From contig JAEZKW010000104.1 of assembly GCA_023415375.1 (NCBI GenBank), positions 1 to 59,163 of the forward strand: a stretch of DNA of 59,163 nt, written 5' to 3'. A model generated the notes under the pieces. That model had not been told where the DNA came from, made no database searches, and saw nothing but the letters and a program-made list of their open reading frames with translations. The stretch comes from Bacillota bacterium. Its GTDB lineage: Bacteria > Bacillota > UBA4882 > UBA8346. The position numbers and the translations under genes are program-made. Shown here piece after piece: positions 17,304 to 26,173 of this stretch. Within the stretch, counting starts at the first letter, position 1. Each line of letters opens with the position of its first letter.

Positions 17304-18140
17304 ATGTTTGCTGCAAATGGACAAATTATTCTGATCATTGCCGCGCTTTGTTTAGTTATCCTGGCTGTCATTCCGTTGCCGATTTATGCCCAGGTGAACG
17401 CGGCGTCCCCGGCCCCGCCCCAATGGAAACTGGTCTGGAGCGACGAGTTTAACGGCCCGAACGGTTCCCCTGTCGACTCCACGAAATGGGAGTATGATCT
17501 CGGCGGTTGGGGTTGGGGCAATGAAGAGGCTGAGTGCTACACCGACCGGACCAAGAACGTCTATCAAGAAAACGGCTTTCTGGTCATTGAAGCCCTCCGG
17601 GAAAATTATGAAGACCGGGAATACACTTCCGGCCGTATTAAAACCAAGGGTAGGTTTGAGCCGCTATATGGCAGAATTGAGGCCCGGATCAAATTGCCTT
17701 CCGGACAAGGAATATGGCCGGCATTCTGGATGTTGGGCAACGACATTGACACCAACAACTGGCCTAACTGCGGCGAGATTGATATCATGGAAAATCTCGG
17801 CCGGGAACCCGAGATCATCCATGGCACAATCCACGGGCCGGGATACTCCGGCGCTGGTGGACCGACCAATTTGCTTCAAACCAAAAATAAGAAAATGTCC
17901 GATGACTTCCATGTTTACGCTATCGAATGGGAGCCTAACCAGATCCGATGGTATTTTGATGACAAGTGTTATTTCACCATGGAACCCGGTGATATTTTGG
18001 ATAAATGGGTCTTTGATCACCCGTTTTTTATCCTGCTGAATGTGGCGGTCGGCGGGACCTGGCCCGGTTACCCTGATGAAAAAACGGTTTTCCCCCAAAA
18101 GATGCTGGTTGACTATGTCCGGGTGTATCAAAAACAGTAA
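17304..18140 (+). CDS. Secreted GH16 endo-beta-1,3-glucanase (laminarinase-like)
   Basis: 278 aa. ATG at 17304, AGGAGG 9 nt upstream, 37 bp after the GH116 stop. Signal peptide 1-30 (IILIIAALCLVILAVIPLPIYAQ). The domain starts W-K-L-V-W-S-D-E-F-N-G, has E-A-E-C-Y-T and S-G-R-I-K-T-K, and the catalytic motif G-E-I-D-I-M-E-N-L-G with nucleophile E158, D160 and acid/base E163. The extra Met between I and E is the beta-bulge form found in laminarinases and related beta-1,3-glucanases, so this enzyme should differ in linkage preference from the two lichenase-like GH16 enzymes of the island. The end, L-N-V-A-V-G-G-T-W-P-G-Y-P-D with D-Y-V-R-V-Y-Q, is standard. No carbohydrate-binding module attached. 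Confidence 0.92.
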   Translation: MFAANGQIILIIAALCLVILAVIPLPIYAQVNAASPAPPQWKLVWSDEFNGPNGSPVDSTKWEYDLGGWGWGNEEAECYTDRTKNVYQENGFLVIEALRENYEDREYTSGRIKTKGRFEPLYGRIEARIKLPSGQGIWPAFWMLGNDIDTNNWPNCGEIDIMENLGREPEIIHGTIHGPGYSGAGGPTNLLQTKNKKMSDDFHVYAIEWEPNQIRWYFDDKCYFTMEPGDILDKWVFDHPFFILLNVAVGGTWPGYPDEKTVFPQKMLVDYVRVYQKQ

Positions 18141-18199
18141 TAATATTCACGGGCTGCTAATTGGAGATTAGTGATAAAAATTGAAGGAGGTTTCGAGAA

Positions 18200-18967
18200 A
18201 TGAACGAACGGATAAAACGGTTAAAAATCGGGTTAGTTGTAATGGCGTTTTTTATGGTGGCTGTACTGCCAGCAGGATTTTGCAGCGATAACGGGCAGGA
18301 AAGTCCGCAACTGACGATTGGAAATTCCTTCTTTTTCGACTTTAAAGAGGAAGGAGACCCCCTGTGGTCTGCTTCGAGCGGATGGAGCAACGGCAATATG
18401 TTCCGGGTCGGTTGGATGGCGGACCATGCCGTGGTGGACAAGGGTTTCTTGACGCTAACCCTTGATAACCAAGCGAGTTGCGATCAACCGTTCACCTCAG
18501 GCGAGTACCGCACCGAACAGTTTTATCATTACGGGACTTTTGAAGTCCGGATGAAAGCCGCGAAACAAAAAGGTATCGTCTCTTCCTTCTTTACCTATAC
18601 CGGGCCTTATGACGGGCAGCCCTGGGATGAGATTGATATCGAGTTTTTAGGCAGGGACACGACCATTGTCCAGTTCAACTATTTCACCAACGGTCATGGT
18701 AATCACGAGTATATTGATGACTTGGGGTTTGACGCTTCGGAAGATTTTCATGACTATAAGATCGTCTGGAGCAAGGAAAAGATCGACTGGTATGTTGACG
18801 GGGTTTTGAAGCATACCGCCACCGAGGATATCCCGACCCATCCGCAAAGGATTATGATGAACCTCTGGGCCGGAACCGGGGTGGACAATTGGCTTGCGCC
18901 TTTCAAATATACCGGTCCGCTTCATGCTATGTATGACTGGATGAGGTATACCAAGGAAAAGAAATGA
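18200..18967 (+). CDS. Secreted GH16 beta-1,3-1,4-glucanase (lichenase-like)
   Basis: 255 aa. ATG at 18200 with GGAGG 9 nt upstream. Signal peptide about 1-29. The catalytic motif W-D-E-I-D-I-E-F-L-G (E144, D146, E148) has the regular strand of lichenases. Many blocks are shared with the enzyme at 9383-10159: G-W-S-N-G-N-M-F against G-W-T-N-G-G-M-F, G-I-V-S-S-F-F-T-Y-T-G-P, V-Q-F-N-Y-F-T-N-G, L-G-F-D-A-S and M-N-L-W-A-G-T-G-V-D. The two are therefore paralogues; this copy has no lipobox, so one enzyme is probably released and the other kept at the surface. Last gene of the GH94-GH116-GH16-GH16 operon, convergent with yesN-like. Confidence 0.92.
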   Translation: MNERIKRLKIGLVVMAFFMVAVLPAGFCSDNGQESPQLTIGNSFFFDFKEEGDPLWSASSGWSNGNMFRVGWMADHAVVDKGFLTLTLDNQASCDQPFTSGEYRTEQFYHYGTFEVRMKAAKQKGIVSSFFTYTGPYDGQPWDEIDIEFLGRDTTIVQFNYFTNGHGNHEYIDDLGFDASEDFHDYKIVWSKEKIDWYVDGVLKHTATEDIPTHPQRIMMNLWAGTGVDNWLAPFKYTGPLHAMYDWMRYTKEKK

Positions 18968-18968
18968 A

Positions 18969-18983
18969 CCGGTTAACAACCGG
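18969..18983. terminator. Short hairpin between convergent operons
   Basis: CCGGTT (18969-18974) and AACCGG (18978-18983) around a 3-nt loop, directly after the GH16 stop codon and followed by CTTATTTCTT on the plus strand. The stop of the convergent response regulator is 17 bp further on. The stem is short and the T run imperfect. Confidence 0.4.
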
Positions 18984-18999
18984 CTTATTTCTTACCACA

Positions 19000-20598
19000 T
19001 CACACCTTCTTATAATTCGTCGGAGTGACATTAAAGTATTGGCGGAAGACCCGACCGAAATAGGCGGGGTCGGCATAACCCACGGCGATGGCCACCTCGT
19101 AGATTTTTTTCTCGCCGGATTCCAGCAGGGAACGGGCTACTTCCATCTTGCGCCGGGTCACGTACTCAGAAAAACTTTCGTTGGTCTGCTCCCGGAAAAG
19201 GCGGCTCAGATACGACGGACTCAGAAACACCGAGCGGGCCACCTGGGAGAGGGAGATGGTCTCCGTTAAATGATTATCAATGTATTCCTTCACCTGACGG
19301 ATACAACCCCGCAGCGAAGTGTGTGTCATCTTGCGAATCGTATGGCCTAATTGGCCGAACTGGGTTTCCCACCACTCAATCAGATGTTCGGGTGGTCCCG
19401 TCGGACCGCCCCGCATCAACAAAGCATATTCATCTTCCTCAAGCGCCTCATGGACCGTCAATCCGGCCCGTTGGGCAATTCGGGCCAGCGCGCCCGTCAG
19501 GATCCATCCCGTTTCCCGTTGCCATGGGTTCTGTTCGGACGGTTCTTTGCCCGCGGCAAATAATTGTTGCAATATTAAATGGATAGTTTCCGGCGATTGT
19601 CCGGTCTCCAAGCAAACGCTCAACCGTTCCTCGTCGCTCGGTAAAAGCGTTGGGACTTGCGTCTCCTTAGTGGAATGCGTGGCAATTGCTTCCACGCCCA
19701 AACTGGATTGGAGCCGTAACGCTTGTTTTGCTTGTTCGAACGAACGGGCCGCCTCGATAAGGCTCGGCGCTACCCCGCCGATACCGATCTGAAGAGCGCA
19801 AGGCAACTTCAACCGGGCCTCATCCAGAATATCACGGGCCAGACCATCAGCAATCTGAGACAGGTCCCCTCCTTGCGGATTCCCGAAAATAAGTCCTCCG
19901 ACCAGACCGCGTTCCAACCGGGTCGCTAAACCGGTTTTTGCAAGGGCGGTTGTGACCAGATTATAGATTGACAGCCAAATTAGCTGCCGTTCCTTTTCAT
20001 TATAGTTCAAATATAATCCGGCCTGATCTTCCACTTTACAAACCATTGCAGCGACAGATTGTCCCGGATCCAGCGGCAATTGGAGAAAGCCGAGGCGCTC
20101 TCTCAAGTCATTTTCCTCCAACTCGCCCTGAAACAACTCCCATAAGAACTGTTCCCGTAACAAAGGCTGACTGGCCTCTAACTGAAGCCGCATTTGCGCC
20201 TGGGCTTCGTCGTTGGCCCGTCTTTGGACCAGGATTTGGCATTCCTTAAGGACCGCCGCCAGGATTTCTTCACGGGGGGAGGGTTTCAAAATATACCCGG
20301 AAACGCCGATTTCCAAACAAGACTTGGCATAGGAGAATTCGTCATGGCCACTAATGACCAAAATCCGGGAATGGGGATAATGCGTCATCACCAACTTTGC
20401 CAGGTCAATGCCGTCCATCCCCGGCATTCGGATGTCAGTCAGAATAATTTCCGGCTTTTCTTCCTGAACAAAGCGCCAAGCATCCATCCCGTCCATTGCG
20501 GGGCCGACAATGCATATATCGTGATCTTCCCAGCATATTTCCTGTGCCAGCCACTCCCTTGACCCGGGCTCATCATCGGCTATCAATAACTTAAACAT
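19000..20598 (-). CDS. YesN-type response regulator with AraC DNA-binding domain
   Basis: 532 aa, the length of Bacillota YesN regulators. Receiver domain 1-120: D8-D9 acidic pair, phosphoacceptor D55 in I-L-T-D-I-R-M-P-G-M-D-G, S-G-H-D-E-F and the conserved K in L-K-P. A long middle region (about 130-420) of low conservation follows. The AraC double helix-turn-helix is at about 430-532 (I-S-L-S-Q-V-A-R-S-V-F-L-S-P-S-Y-L-S-R-L-F-R, then I-Y-E-V-A-I-A-V-G-Y-A-D-P-A-Y-F-G-R-V-F-R). It is encoded 40 bp after the YesM kinase and is the natural activator of the flanking glucan operons, through the divergent regions at 11614 and 25856. The binding site could not be defined. Confidence 0.92.
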   Translation of the reverse strand: MFKLLIADDEPGSREWLAQEICWEDHDICIVGPAMDGMDAWRFVQEEKPEIILTDIRMPGMDGIDLAKLVMTHYPHSRILVISGHDEFSYAKSCLEIGVSGYILKPSPREEILAAVLKECQILVQRRANDEAQAQMRLQLEASQPLLREQFLWELFQGELEENDLRERLGFLQLPLDPGQSVAAMVCKVEDQAGLYLNYNEKERQLIWLSIYNLVTTALAKTGLATRLERGLVGGLIFGNPQGGDLSQIADGLARDILDEARLKLPCALQIGIGGVAPSLIEAARSFEQAKQALRLQSSLGVEAIATHSTKETQVPTLLPSDEERLSVCLETGQSPETIHLILQQLFAAGKEPSEQNPWQRETGWILTGALARIAQRAGLTVHEALEEDEYALLMRGGPTGPPEHLIEWWETQFGQLGHTIRKMTHTSLRGCIRQVKEYIDNHLTETISLSQVARSVFLSPSYLSRLFREQTNESFSEYVTRRKMEVARSLLESGEKKIYEVAIAVGYADPAYFGRVFRQYFNVTPTNYKKV

Positions 20599-20638
20599 AG
20601 GGGTGCCTCCTTGAGAAATTCTATTCTATTATTTATCC

Positions 20639-22486
20639 TCAAGCGATGGTCTGTCTTCCGTCAATCTCCAGGGCCGGCCAGTAGAGATCCACGCATAATC
20701 CGCCGTCGGGATTGGCGGATAGTGTAATCCCCCATTGCTCACCGTAAGCCAACATCAGTCTACGGTGAACATTAACCATGCCGTGAGCATTTTTAGTCGC
20801 AGTATCCGCCAAATCGGCCCGTGCTTTCCGTAATTGTTCCTGGTTTAAACCAATACCGTTATCGGAAATGATAAAATGGATCGCATTATTATCGCGTAAC
20901 CCGCTGATGGATAACTGGCCGCTTCCTTGTTTGGGTTCGAGACCATGGGCGAATGCGTTTTCCACAATGGGTTGCAGGAGCAGTTTGGGAATCTGGTATT
21001 TTAATATATCCGGTTCAATCCGGATCGCCACTTGAATCCGGTCACCATGGCGCAGTTGTTGCAATTTGATATAATTGCCCAGTTGTTCTATAGCCGATTC
21101 AATGGTGACGATGGTGGGCCCGCGGCCCAGACTGAGCCGGAACAGCCGGGACAGGTTGATAATCGCTCTGCCGCCTTCCTCATGGTCGCCACCCATGACC
21201 AGACGGTAAATACAATCCAGCGTATTATATAAAAAATGAGGATTAATCTGGGCTTGGAGGAATTCCAACTCTGATTGGCGGCGCGCCAACCGCTGCACAT
21301 AGGCTTCTTGGATTAATAATTCCAATTGTGCCGCGGTGGAGTTGAAGCTTTGGTAAAGTTGTCCAAACTCGTCTTTGCGCTGTTCCGTGATACGGGTGGT
21401 GAATTCCCCCATGCCAAGCTGATTCATTGCCAGGGAAAGCCGATGGACCGGACGGACCACATCCTGGAGGAGAAACCAGGTCAAAATCAAGGCCGCGATG
21501 ACGGCAATCACAACACTAATCCAAATATCAGTGGTTATTTCCCGGGTAATCGGACCATAAACTTCATTCAAAGGAATCGATTGGGTATAAATATAACCCA
21601 TGAAGCCACGCCGATACATTCCCAACTCTTTCTTCTTATTGTCATTTTGATAAATCAGATGACCTTCGGAAACATCGGGGCCGTCCGCCAGCGCTTTGGC
21701 AAGAAGAGGATTATGTCCGGCGTAATTTCTAAAGAGGCGGTATTTTTCATTCACGATGCTTCCCTGGGAAGGAATAGCCAAAAGAATTCCTTTGGCGTCA
21801 AAAAGTTCTCCATAAGGCTCGTTGCTTGGAAATAACGGTCCAATCGGGGTATCCGACAAGTCGGCGTTAAAATCAATCCCGACTACATGTTTTAAACTTC
21901 CGGTATTTTTTGGGGCTACCCAATAAAGCGGCATTATGGCGCCGGGTTGAATGTTGTCGCGAATGTTTCCGATAAAGCTTAACCTAAGATAAAGTTCTGT
22001 GGAATTGGAATTCATTTGAGTACCCAATTCTTCATCCGGCGTCTTTCCATTCAGAATCTGATTCCACCACGGCCGTTTTTTTAGGTCGTTCAAGGCGGAG
22101 TCGAGTCCCGCGTAAATTAGTTTTCCATCCGGATACACGATATAAGCGGCTAACGGATTAGTCGAATTATTGAGAGACACATGGATATCGACTAAATATC
22201 TGTTTAGAAAGCTTTGGATTCTATCCGGGTTTTTTGTTGCCAATAAATCGATTTGATTCGCCAAACTATAAGTCATTTCAGATCGCCGAGTAATTTCGTT
22301 TAAAACCCTGGACTCCGCATGTTGCAGCGATATTTGCAAGCTTTGGTAGGTCGTGGCGGTAATCTGATTTTTGATGCGCGTGGAGAAAAAAAAGGCCGTG
22401 AGCCCCGCATTGAGTAGGGAAACGAATAAAACTACCATGAGGATCTTGATTTGAAGGCTCCCATATTTGATCCGATCAAGGTTCAT
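20639..22486 (-). CDS. YesM-type sensor histidine kinase
   Basis: 615 aa. Membrane segments at about 12-33 and 316-337 flank an extracytoplasmic sensor domain of about 280 residues of the Cache type. A HAMP domain follows (V-R-P-V-H-R-L-S-L-A-M-N-Q-L-G-M-G-E-F), then the His_kinase box Q-I-N-P-H-F-L-Y-N-T-L-D with phospho-acceptor H417, and the ATPase domain with P-I-V-E-N-A-F-A-H-G and D-N-G-I-G-L. Family members sense extracellular sugars, often together with a solute-binding protein. The pair lies between the hydrolase operon and the sugar transporter genes, so the signal is probably a beta-glucan oligosaccharide; that is inference. Transcribed ahead of the response regulator. Confidence 0.92.
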   Translation of the reverse strand: MNLDRIKYGSLQIKILMVVLFVSLLNAGLTAFFFSTRIKNQITATTYQSLQISLQHAESRVLNEITRRSEMTYSLANQIDLLATKNPDRIQSFLNRYLVDIHVSLNNSTNPLAAYIVYPDGKLIYAGLDSALNDLKKRPWWNQILNGKTPDEELGTQMNSNSTELYLRLSFIGNIRDNIQPGAIMPLYWVAPKNTGSLKHVVGIDFNADLSDTPIGPLFPSNEPYGELFDAKGILLAIPSQGSIVNEKYRLFRNYAGHNPLLAKALADGPDVSEGHLIYQNDNKKKELGMYRRGFMGYIYTQSIPLNEVYGPITREITTDIWISVVIAVIAALILTWFLLQDVVRPVHRLSLAMNQLGMGEFTTRITEQRKDEFGQLYQSFNSTAAQLELLIQEAYVQRLARRQSELEFLQAQINPHFLYNTLDCIYRLVMGGDHEEGGRAIINLSRLFRLSLGRGPTIVTIESAIEQLGNYIKLQQLRHGDRIQVAIRIEPDILKYQIPKLLLQPIVENAFAHGLEPKQGSGQLSISGLRDNNAIHFIISDNGIGLNQEQLRKARADLADTATKNAHGMVNVHRRLMLAYGEQWGITLSANPDGGLCVDLYWPALEIDGRQTIA

Positions 22487-22583
22487 TCCGCATCTTCCTC
22501 GCCAAAAATTTCTTCTTAGGGTTAGACTATATGAAGGTTACCAGAAAACCCAACAATAAGCAATATTATTACTTTAATAATGA

Positions 22584-22622
22584 ATAAGAACCAAGTTGCC
22601 CAAAAAAGCAATTTGGTTCTTA
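22584..22622 (-). terminator. Hairpin after the sugar-transporter operon
   Basis: ATAAGAACCAA (22584-22594) pairs with TTGGTTCTTAT (22612-22622), with an inner TTGC/GCAA pair. It lies 24 bp past the stop of the permease gene on the minus strand. Only scattered Ts follow, so termination may be weak and allow some read-through into yesM. Confidence 0.5.
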
Positions 22623-22645
22623 TATCGGCAATTTTGGAAAATTAG

Positions 22646-23509
22646 TTAGCCTTTAACACCGGTAGTGGCGATACCTCTCATAAAATATCGTTGTGCCGCA
22701 AAGAACAATACTATCAACGGCAAGGTGTATAACACTCCTACCGCCATTTGATAGGGGGTGGGAGGCATCGGAAGGGTGTAATTGACATTCGGTATGCGCA
22801 CATTCTGCATTTGAACCGCCAAAGTCTGGTTTTCGGTTGTTAAATATAATAACGGCGTTAGATAATCGGCAAAAGTCCATTGGAAGGTAAAAATACAGGT
22901 CGTAATAATGGCCGGACCTGATAACGGGAAAAAGATGTTCCAAAAGGTTCTGAACCGTCCGCAACCGTCAATTAATGCTGCATCCTCAAGCTCCTTGGGT
23001 AGGCTTGCAAAAAATTGGCGAAAAAAGAAAATAAAGATACCCCATCCGGGGGCGGCATTGATCCAAAACGGCAAATAGCACAAGGGCCAAGGCTTATTTA
23101 AAATGTTTAATTGGGAAAACATAATATATTGAGGAATCAATGTCACTAATTGGGGCAACATCATGGTCGCAAGGACGATTCCAAAGAGGAAATTCCGGCC
23201 GTGCGCCCTGTACCGGGCGAATCCGAAGCCCGCCAATGCGCTGGACATTGTGACCAACACCGTTGTCGTAAGACTGAGCGTTAATGAGTTACGTAACGAA
23301 GTAAAGAAGTCAATCGTCCGTGGGTCGAAAATTACTTCCCAGAAATGTTTCCATTGCATAATCTTGGGGAAGATTGTCACAGGATACTGGGTCAGTTCTT
23401 CCGGAGTTTTTAAGGCCATGATAAACATCCAGAAAAGGGGGAGCAGCGCCAGAAGACTGGTAAACAACATCAATAAGACAATTAAGAAACTGCTTTTTCG
23501 TGATCTCAT
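22646..23509 (-). CDS. Sugar ABC transporter permease, MalG/UgpE family
   Basis: 287 aa. The start ATG at 23509 overlaps the stop of the upstream permease gene (ATGA, 23506-23509), so translation is coupled; a longer reading frame to 23842 runs over that gene and is an artefact. Six membrane segments are visible, with the permease loop motif E-A-A-x-x-D-G in the form E-D-A-A-L-I-D-G-C-G, which contacts the ATPase. It ends with R-Y-F-M-R-G-I-A-T-T-G-V-K-G, the typical family end. Together with the MalF-type permease and the solute-binding protein it forms an importer for oligosaccharides. There is no ATPase gene in the island, so a shared MsmX/UgpC-type ATPase elsewhere must energise it. Confidence 0.92.
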   Translation of the reverse strand: MRSRKSSFLIVLLMLFTSLLALLPLFWMFIMALKTPEELTQYPVTIFPKIMQWKHFWEVIFDPRTIDFFTSLRNSLTLSLTTTVLVTMSSALAGFGFARYRAHGRNFLFGIVLATMMLPQLVTLIPQYIMFSQLNILNKPWPLCYLPFWINAAPGWGIFIFFFRQFFASLPKELEDAALIDGCGRFRTFWNIFFPLSGPAIITTCIFTFQWTFADYLTPLLYLTTENQTLAVQMQNVRIPNVNYTLPMPPTPYQMAVGVLYTLPLIVLFFAAQRYFMRGIATTGVKG

Positions 23510-24504
23510 CTTTCGTTTCCCCCGTCCTGTTCGACTGAATAATGAACCCAATATTTGCTTGATTTCCAGACGATCAAAGTGATCAACAATGTCAGAATAA
23601 ACATGATCCAAATCAAGGCCACTCCATACCCGGCCCGATTGGCAACCATCATTTGATTCATGGCGTAACCCGGGAACATATACATACTGTGCTGCGGCGT
23701 CCAAAACGTTGTAGCGTCGGTTGATACGCTCATGATGCTCGCCGGAATAAACATTTGCAAGGAGTTGATAATTCCCAACACGATCTGAAAATAGGTAATC
23801 GGACTTAATGTCGGCCATATTACATGGCAGAAAATTTGCCAATTCCCGGCGCCGTCGATTGCGGCGGCTTCCTCAAGCTCATGGGGTATTCCCTGCAGAC
23901 CGGCTAAAAAAACCACCATCGCTGTGCCGCAGCCCCAAACGGACATCGCGACTAGGGTGTACAGACCGTAATCGTTAAGCCAATTAATGGCGGTGCCGGG
24001 CCGGAAGATACTGATGATTAAATTTAAAAAACCCGAATTAGAGTCCAAAATCGATTTAAATACCAAAGCGGCGGCGCCAATCGGGATCATTGTCGGTAGG
24101 TAAAAAGCGGTTCGGTAAAAACCGCGGCCTGGTATTTTTTTGTTCAATACCAAAGCCAGACCTAAAGCGGTAGCCAAAGATAAAGGTATCGACAATAACG
24201 AATAGAATAAAGTTTGACGCATGGTATACCATGTTTCCGGGTTATGAAAAGCCTCGGTATAGTTGGAAAACCCTATGAATACGCTCCCTTTGACATCCAT
24301 GCCGTTAAAATTGGTAAAACTGATCATGACTGCTAAAATCAAGGGAAATACCAACAAAAGAATGATGCCCAACAACCAGACTGAGATAAACCCGTAAAAA
24401 GCCGTCCCTTCACTTTTTAATAAGCGGCTCAGCAAACTCGGCTTATTAATGTTTTGCAGCGACTTTTCAATGGATTCCAATCTTGCAGAATTTTTGTCTT
24501 CCAT
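23506..24504 (-). CDS. Sugar ABC transporter permease, MalF/UgpA family
   Basis: 332 aa from the ATG at 24504, which follows AAAGGAG with 7 nt spacing; the reading frame extends to 24603 without a ribosome site. An N-terminal cytoplasmic stretch of about 35 residues precedes six membrane segments. The EAA loop reads E-E-A-A-A-I-D-G-A-G-N-W-Q. It is 70 bp downstream of the binding-protein gene and overlaps the next permease by 4 bp. Family members take up di- and oligosaccharides; with the two GH94 phosphorylases in the same island, beta-gluco-oligosaccharides are the likely cargo. Confidence 0.92.
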   Translation of the reverse strand: MEDKNSARLESIEKSLQNINKPSLLSRLLKSEGTAFYGFISVWLLGIILLLVFPLILAVMISFTNFNGMDVKGSVFIGFSNYTEAFHNPETWYTMRQTLFYSLLSIPLSLATALGLALVLNKKIPGRGFYRTAFYLPTMIPIGAAALVFKSILDSNSGFLNLIISIFRPGTAINWLNDYGLYTLVAMSVWGCGTAMVVFLAGLQGIPHELEEAAAIDGAGNWQIFCHVIWPTLSPITYFQIVLGIINSLQMFIPASIMSVSTDATTFWTPQHSMYMFPGYAMNQMMVANRAGYGVALIWIMFILTLLITLIVWKSSKYWVHYSVEQDGGNER

Positions 24505-24574
24505 GGGAAAACTCCTTTCGGTATTACAAGAACGGGAAGGGATAGTTCCCGTCCCGTTCAATTGAGGAGGTTGG

Positions 24575-25855
24575 TTATTTGTCCGCCGCCCTGCTGTCCT
24601 CAATGGCTTTATTCACTTCGTTCTCTACATTCGCCAAGAATTGATCCAAGGTAATGTCGCCGCGGAGAGCCAGTTCGAAGTTTTTGCTGACCGAACTGTT
24701 AAACACATCTGGCAGAATATAGGGGGAAGGGGTGTCCACTTTGATATATTTCATTTCATTTTCAAGGTTCAGCTGCCGTTCTTTACCCAGTGCAGTATCG
24801 GTAGCCACCAATCCGAGCAATGATTTCTGAGCGGGAACACCCCAACCGCTGGCGGCGCGGTCTTTGGACGGTTGGCCGCCAAAGAACCAATCGTATACCC
24901 GGAAGGCCGCTTCGGGGTTCTTGGTCTTGCTGGAGATGAAACCGCCGACGATATTGAAGGACGGGCTGTTCTGGGGGCCTTTAGGATCCCAAACTGGTGA
25001 AGCAATTACGCCGACCTTGCCCTTGTTCATATCGCCCTCGCACATCGCACCGTACCAGTAACCGTAGAAAATCATGGCTACCCGTTCGTTTTGAAACATT
25101 TGTCCTTCCCATCCCTCAGAAGGGGAAACCGGGCTGGAAACGATTTTCTCTTTGGCCATATCATAGAAGAATTTCACAATCTCTTTCGCTTTAGGGTTTT
25201 TAGCCAAGATTAATTTCGTGCCGTCTTTGGAATAAAGTTCTTGGCCTGCGCTTAACATTGCGGCAATGATTTGATGGTAAGGTTCACCGGGCCAGAAGGC
25301 CAAACCCCGCCGTACAACCCGGTCACCTTGGACCTTTTGCAATTTTCGAGCGATTTCGGCCATCTGCTTATAGGTCATCGGCTTCGTAGGACTCGGGAAG
25401 GGAATCCCGGCTTCGGTAAAGACATCTTTGTTGCAATAACCGATAGTGGTCGGACTCCAGTCCTTGACAACTCCGTAGAGTTTCCCTTTGTACTTGAATG
25501 AATCATTGATCGGGAGGAGGTCTTGTTTTTTAAGATATTTGGCTTTTTTAAAGAAAGGATCGATATTCAGCGCCATTTTATGCGTTGCCAGATAGGGGAT
25601 CCAAGCGCTGTTACACCGCATGATGTCCGGCGGATTGCCGGCGGCGTTCATGGCCATATAGCGTGCGGTGTCGGTTTCCACCCGGACAATCTTGATATCC
25701 GGATTGGCTGCTTCAAATTCCTTGGCCATTTCGGATGGAAATTCCGTATTGTTGTACATGACAGTGACTGTGATCTGCTTGTCGGCAAAAGTCGTCAGGT
25801 TAAGACCAGCCACGGCAATCAACAATGCTAATGCAAAAATCCAGGTTTTTTTCAA
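24575..25855 (-). CDS. Extracellular solute-binding protein, family 1 (oligosaccharide)
   Basis: 426 aa from a TTG start at 25855, chosen because AAAGGAG lies 9 nt upstream and translation begins at once with a signal peptide (K-K-T-W-I-F-A-L-A-L-L-I-A-V-A-G). The ORF could reach 25954 but the extra residues are not signal-like. The body has normal cluster 1 binding protein features: E-F-E-A-A-N-P-D-I-K, N-P-P-D-I-M-R near residue 80, and a W-rich second half. No lipobox cysteine is seen after the signal, which fits a soluble periplasmic protein in a two-membrane cell or a secreted one. First gene of the transporter operon, divergent from the second GH94 gene. Confidence 0.88.
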   Translation of the reverse strand: MKKTWIFALALLIAVAGLNLTTFADKQITVTVMYNNTEFPSEMAKEFEAANPDIKIVRVETDTARYMAMNAAGNPPDIMRCNSAWIPYLATHKMALNIDPFFKKAKYLKKQDLLPINDSFKYKGKLYGVVKDWSPTTIGYCNKDVFTEAGIPFPSPTKPMTYKQMAEIARKLQKVQGDRVVRRGLAFWPGEPYHQIIAAMLSAGQELYSKDGTKLILAKNPKAKEIVKFFYDMAKEKIVSSPVSPSEGWEGQMFQNERVAMIFYGYWYGAMCEGDMNKGKVGVIASPVWDPKGPQNSPSFNIVGGFISSKTKNPEAAFRVYDWFFGGQPSKDRAASGWGVPAQKSLLGLVATDTALGKERQLNLENEMKYIKVDTPSPYILPDVFNSSVSKNFELALRGDITLDQFLANVENEVNKAIEDSRAADK

Positions 25856-26173
25856 ATCTCTCAACTCCTTTATGATTTTGTAAAATAGGTGGGAATCAAC
25901 CCTTTCAAGATAGGGCTTATCCCCTGTATTTGATAAAAGTGTAACATGAAACAAGTCATTAACAATATGGAAAATTAATGCTATTTTTAGGATTATTTTA
26001 TCTAATAAATAGTCCTGGGTTGCTTTCTGATGGCGGTTCGGATACCATCAAGACTGAAGCCTACTCCATGCGGCAAATATTGGCGACTGAACGGGGGATT
26101 ACCGTGTGGAGATACATCATCTCTCCAATAGTCATTGAAACATCGAAATAAAAATACTGAAAGGAATGTGTTC
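25856..26173. promoter_or_regulatory. Divergent control region, transporter operon and second GH94
   Basis: 318 bp without a gene. TGGAGA and TCTCTCCA flank TACATCA near 26105-26125, a short hairpin ahead of the GH94 start. TTGTTA-16 nt-TACACT on the minus strand is a weak promoter candidate for the binding protein. No consensus promoter was found in either direction, again consistent with activator dependence. Confidence in single elements is low. Confidence 0.3.

Noticed and set aside
22646..23842. Long form of the second permease starting at 23842
   Set aside because: The extra 111 residues are the other frame of the first permease; ATGA coupling at 23506-23509 gives the real start.
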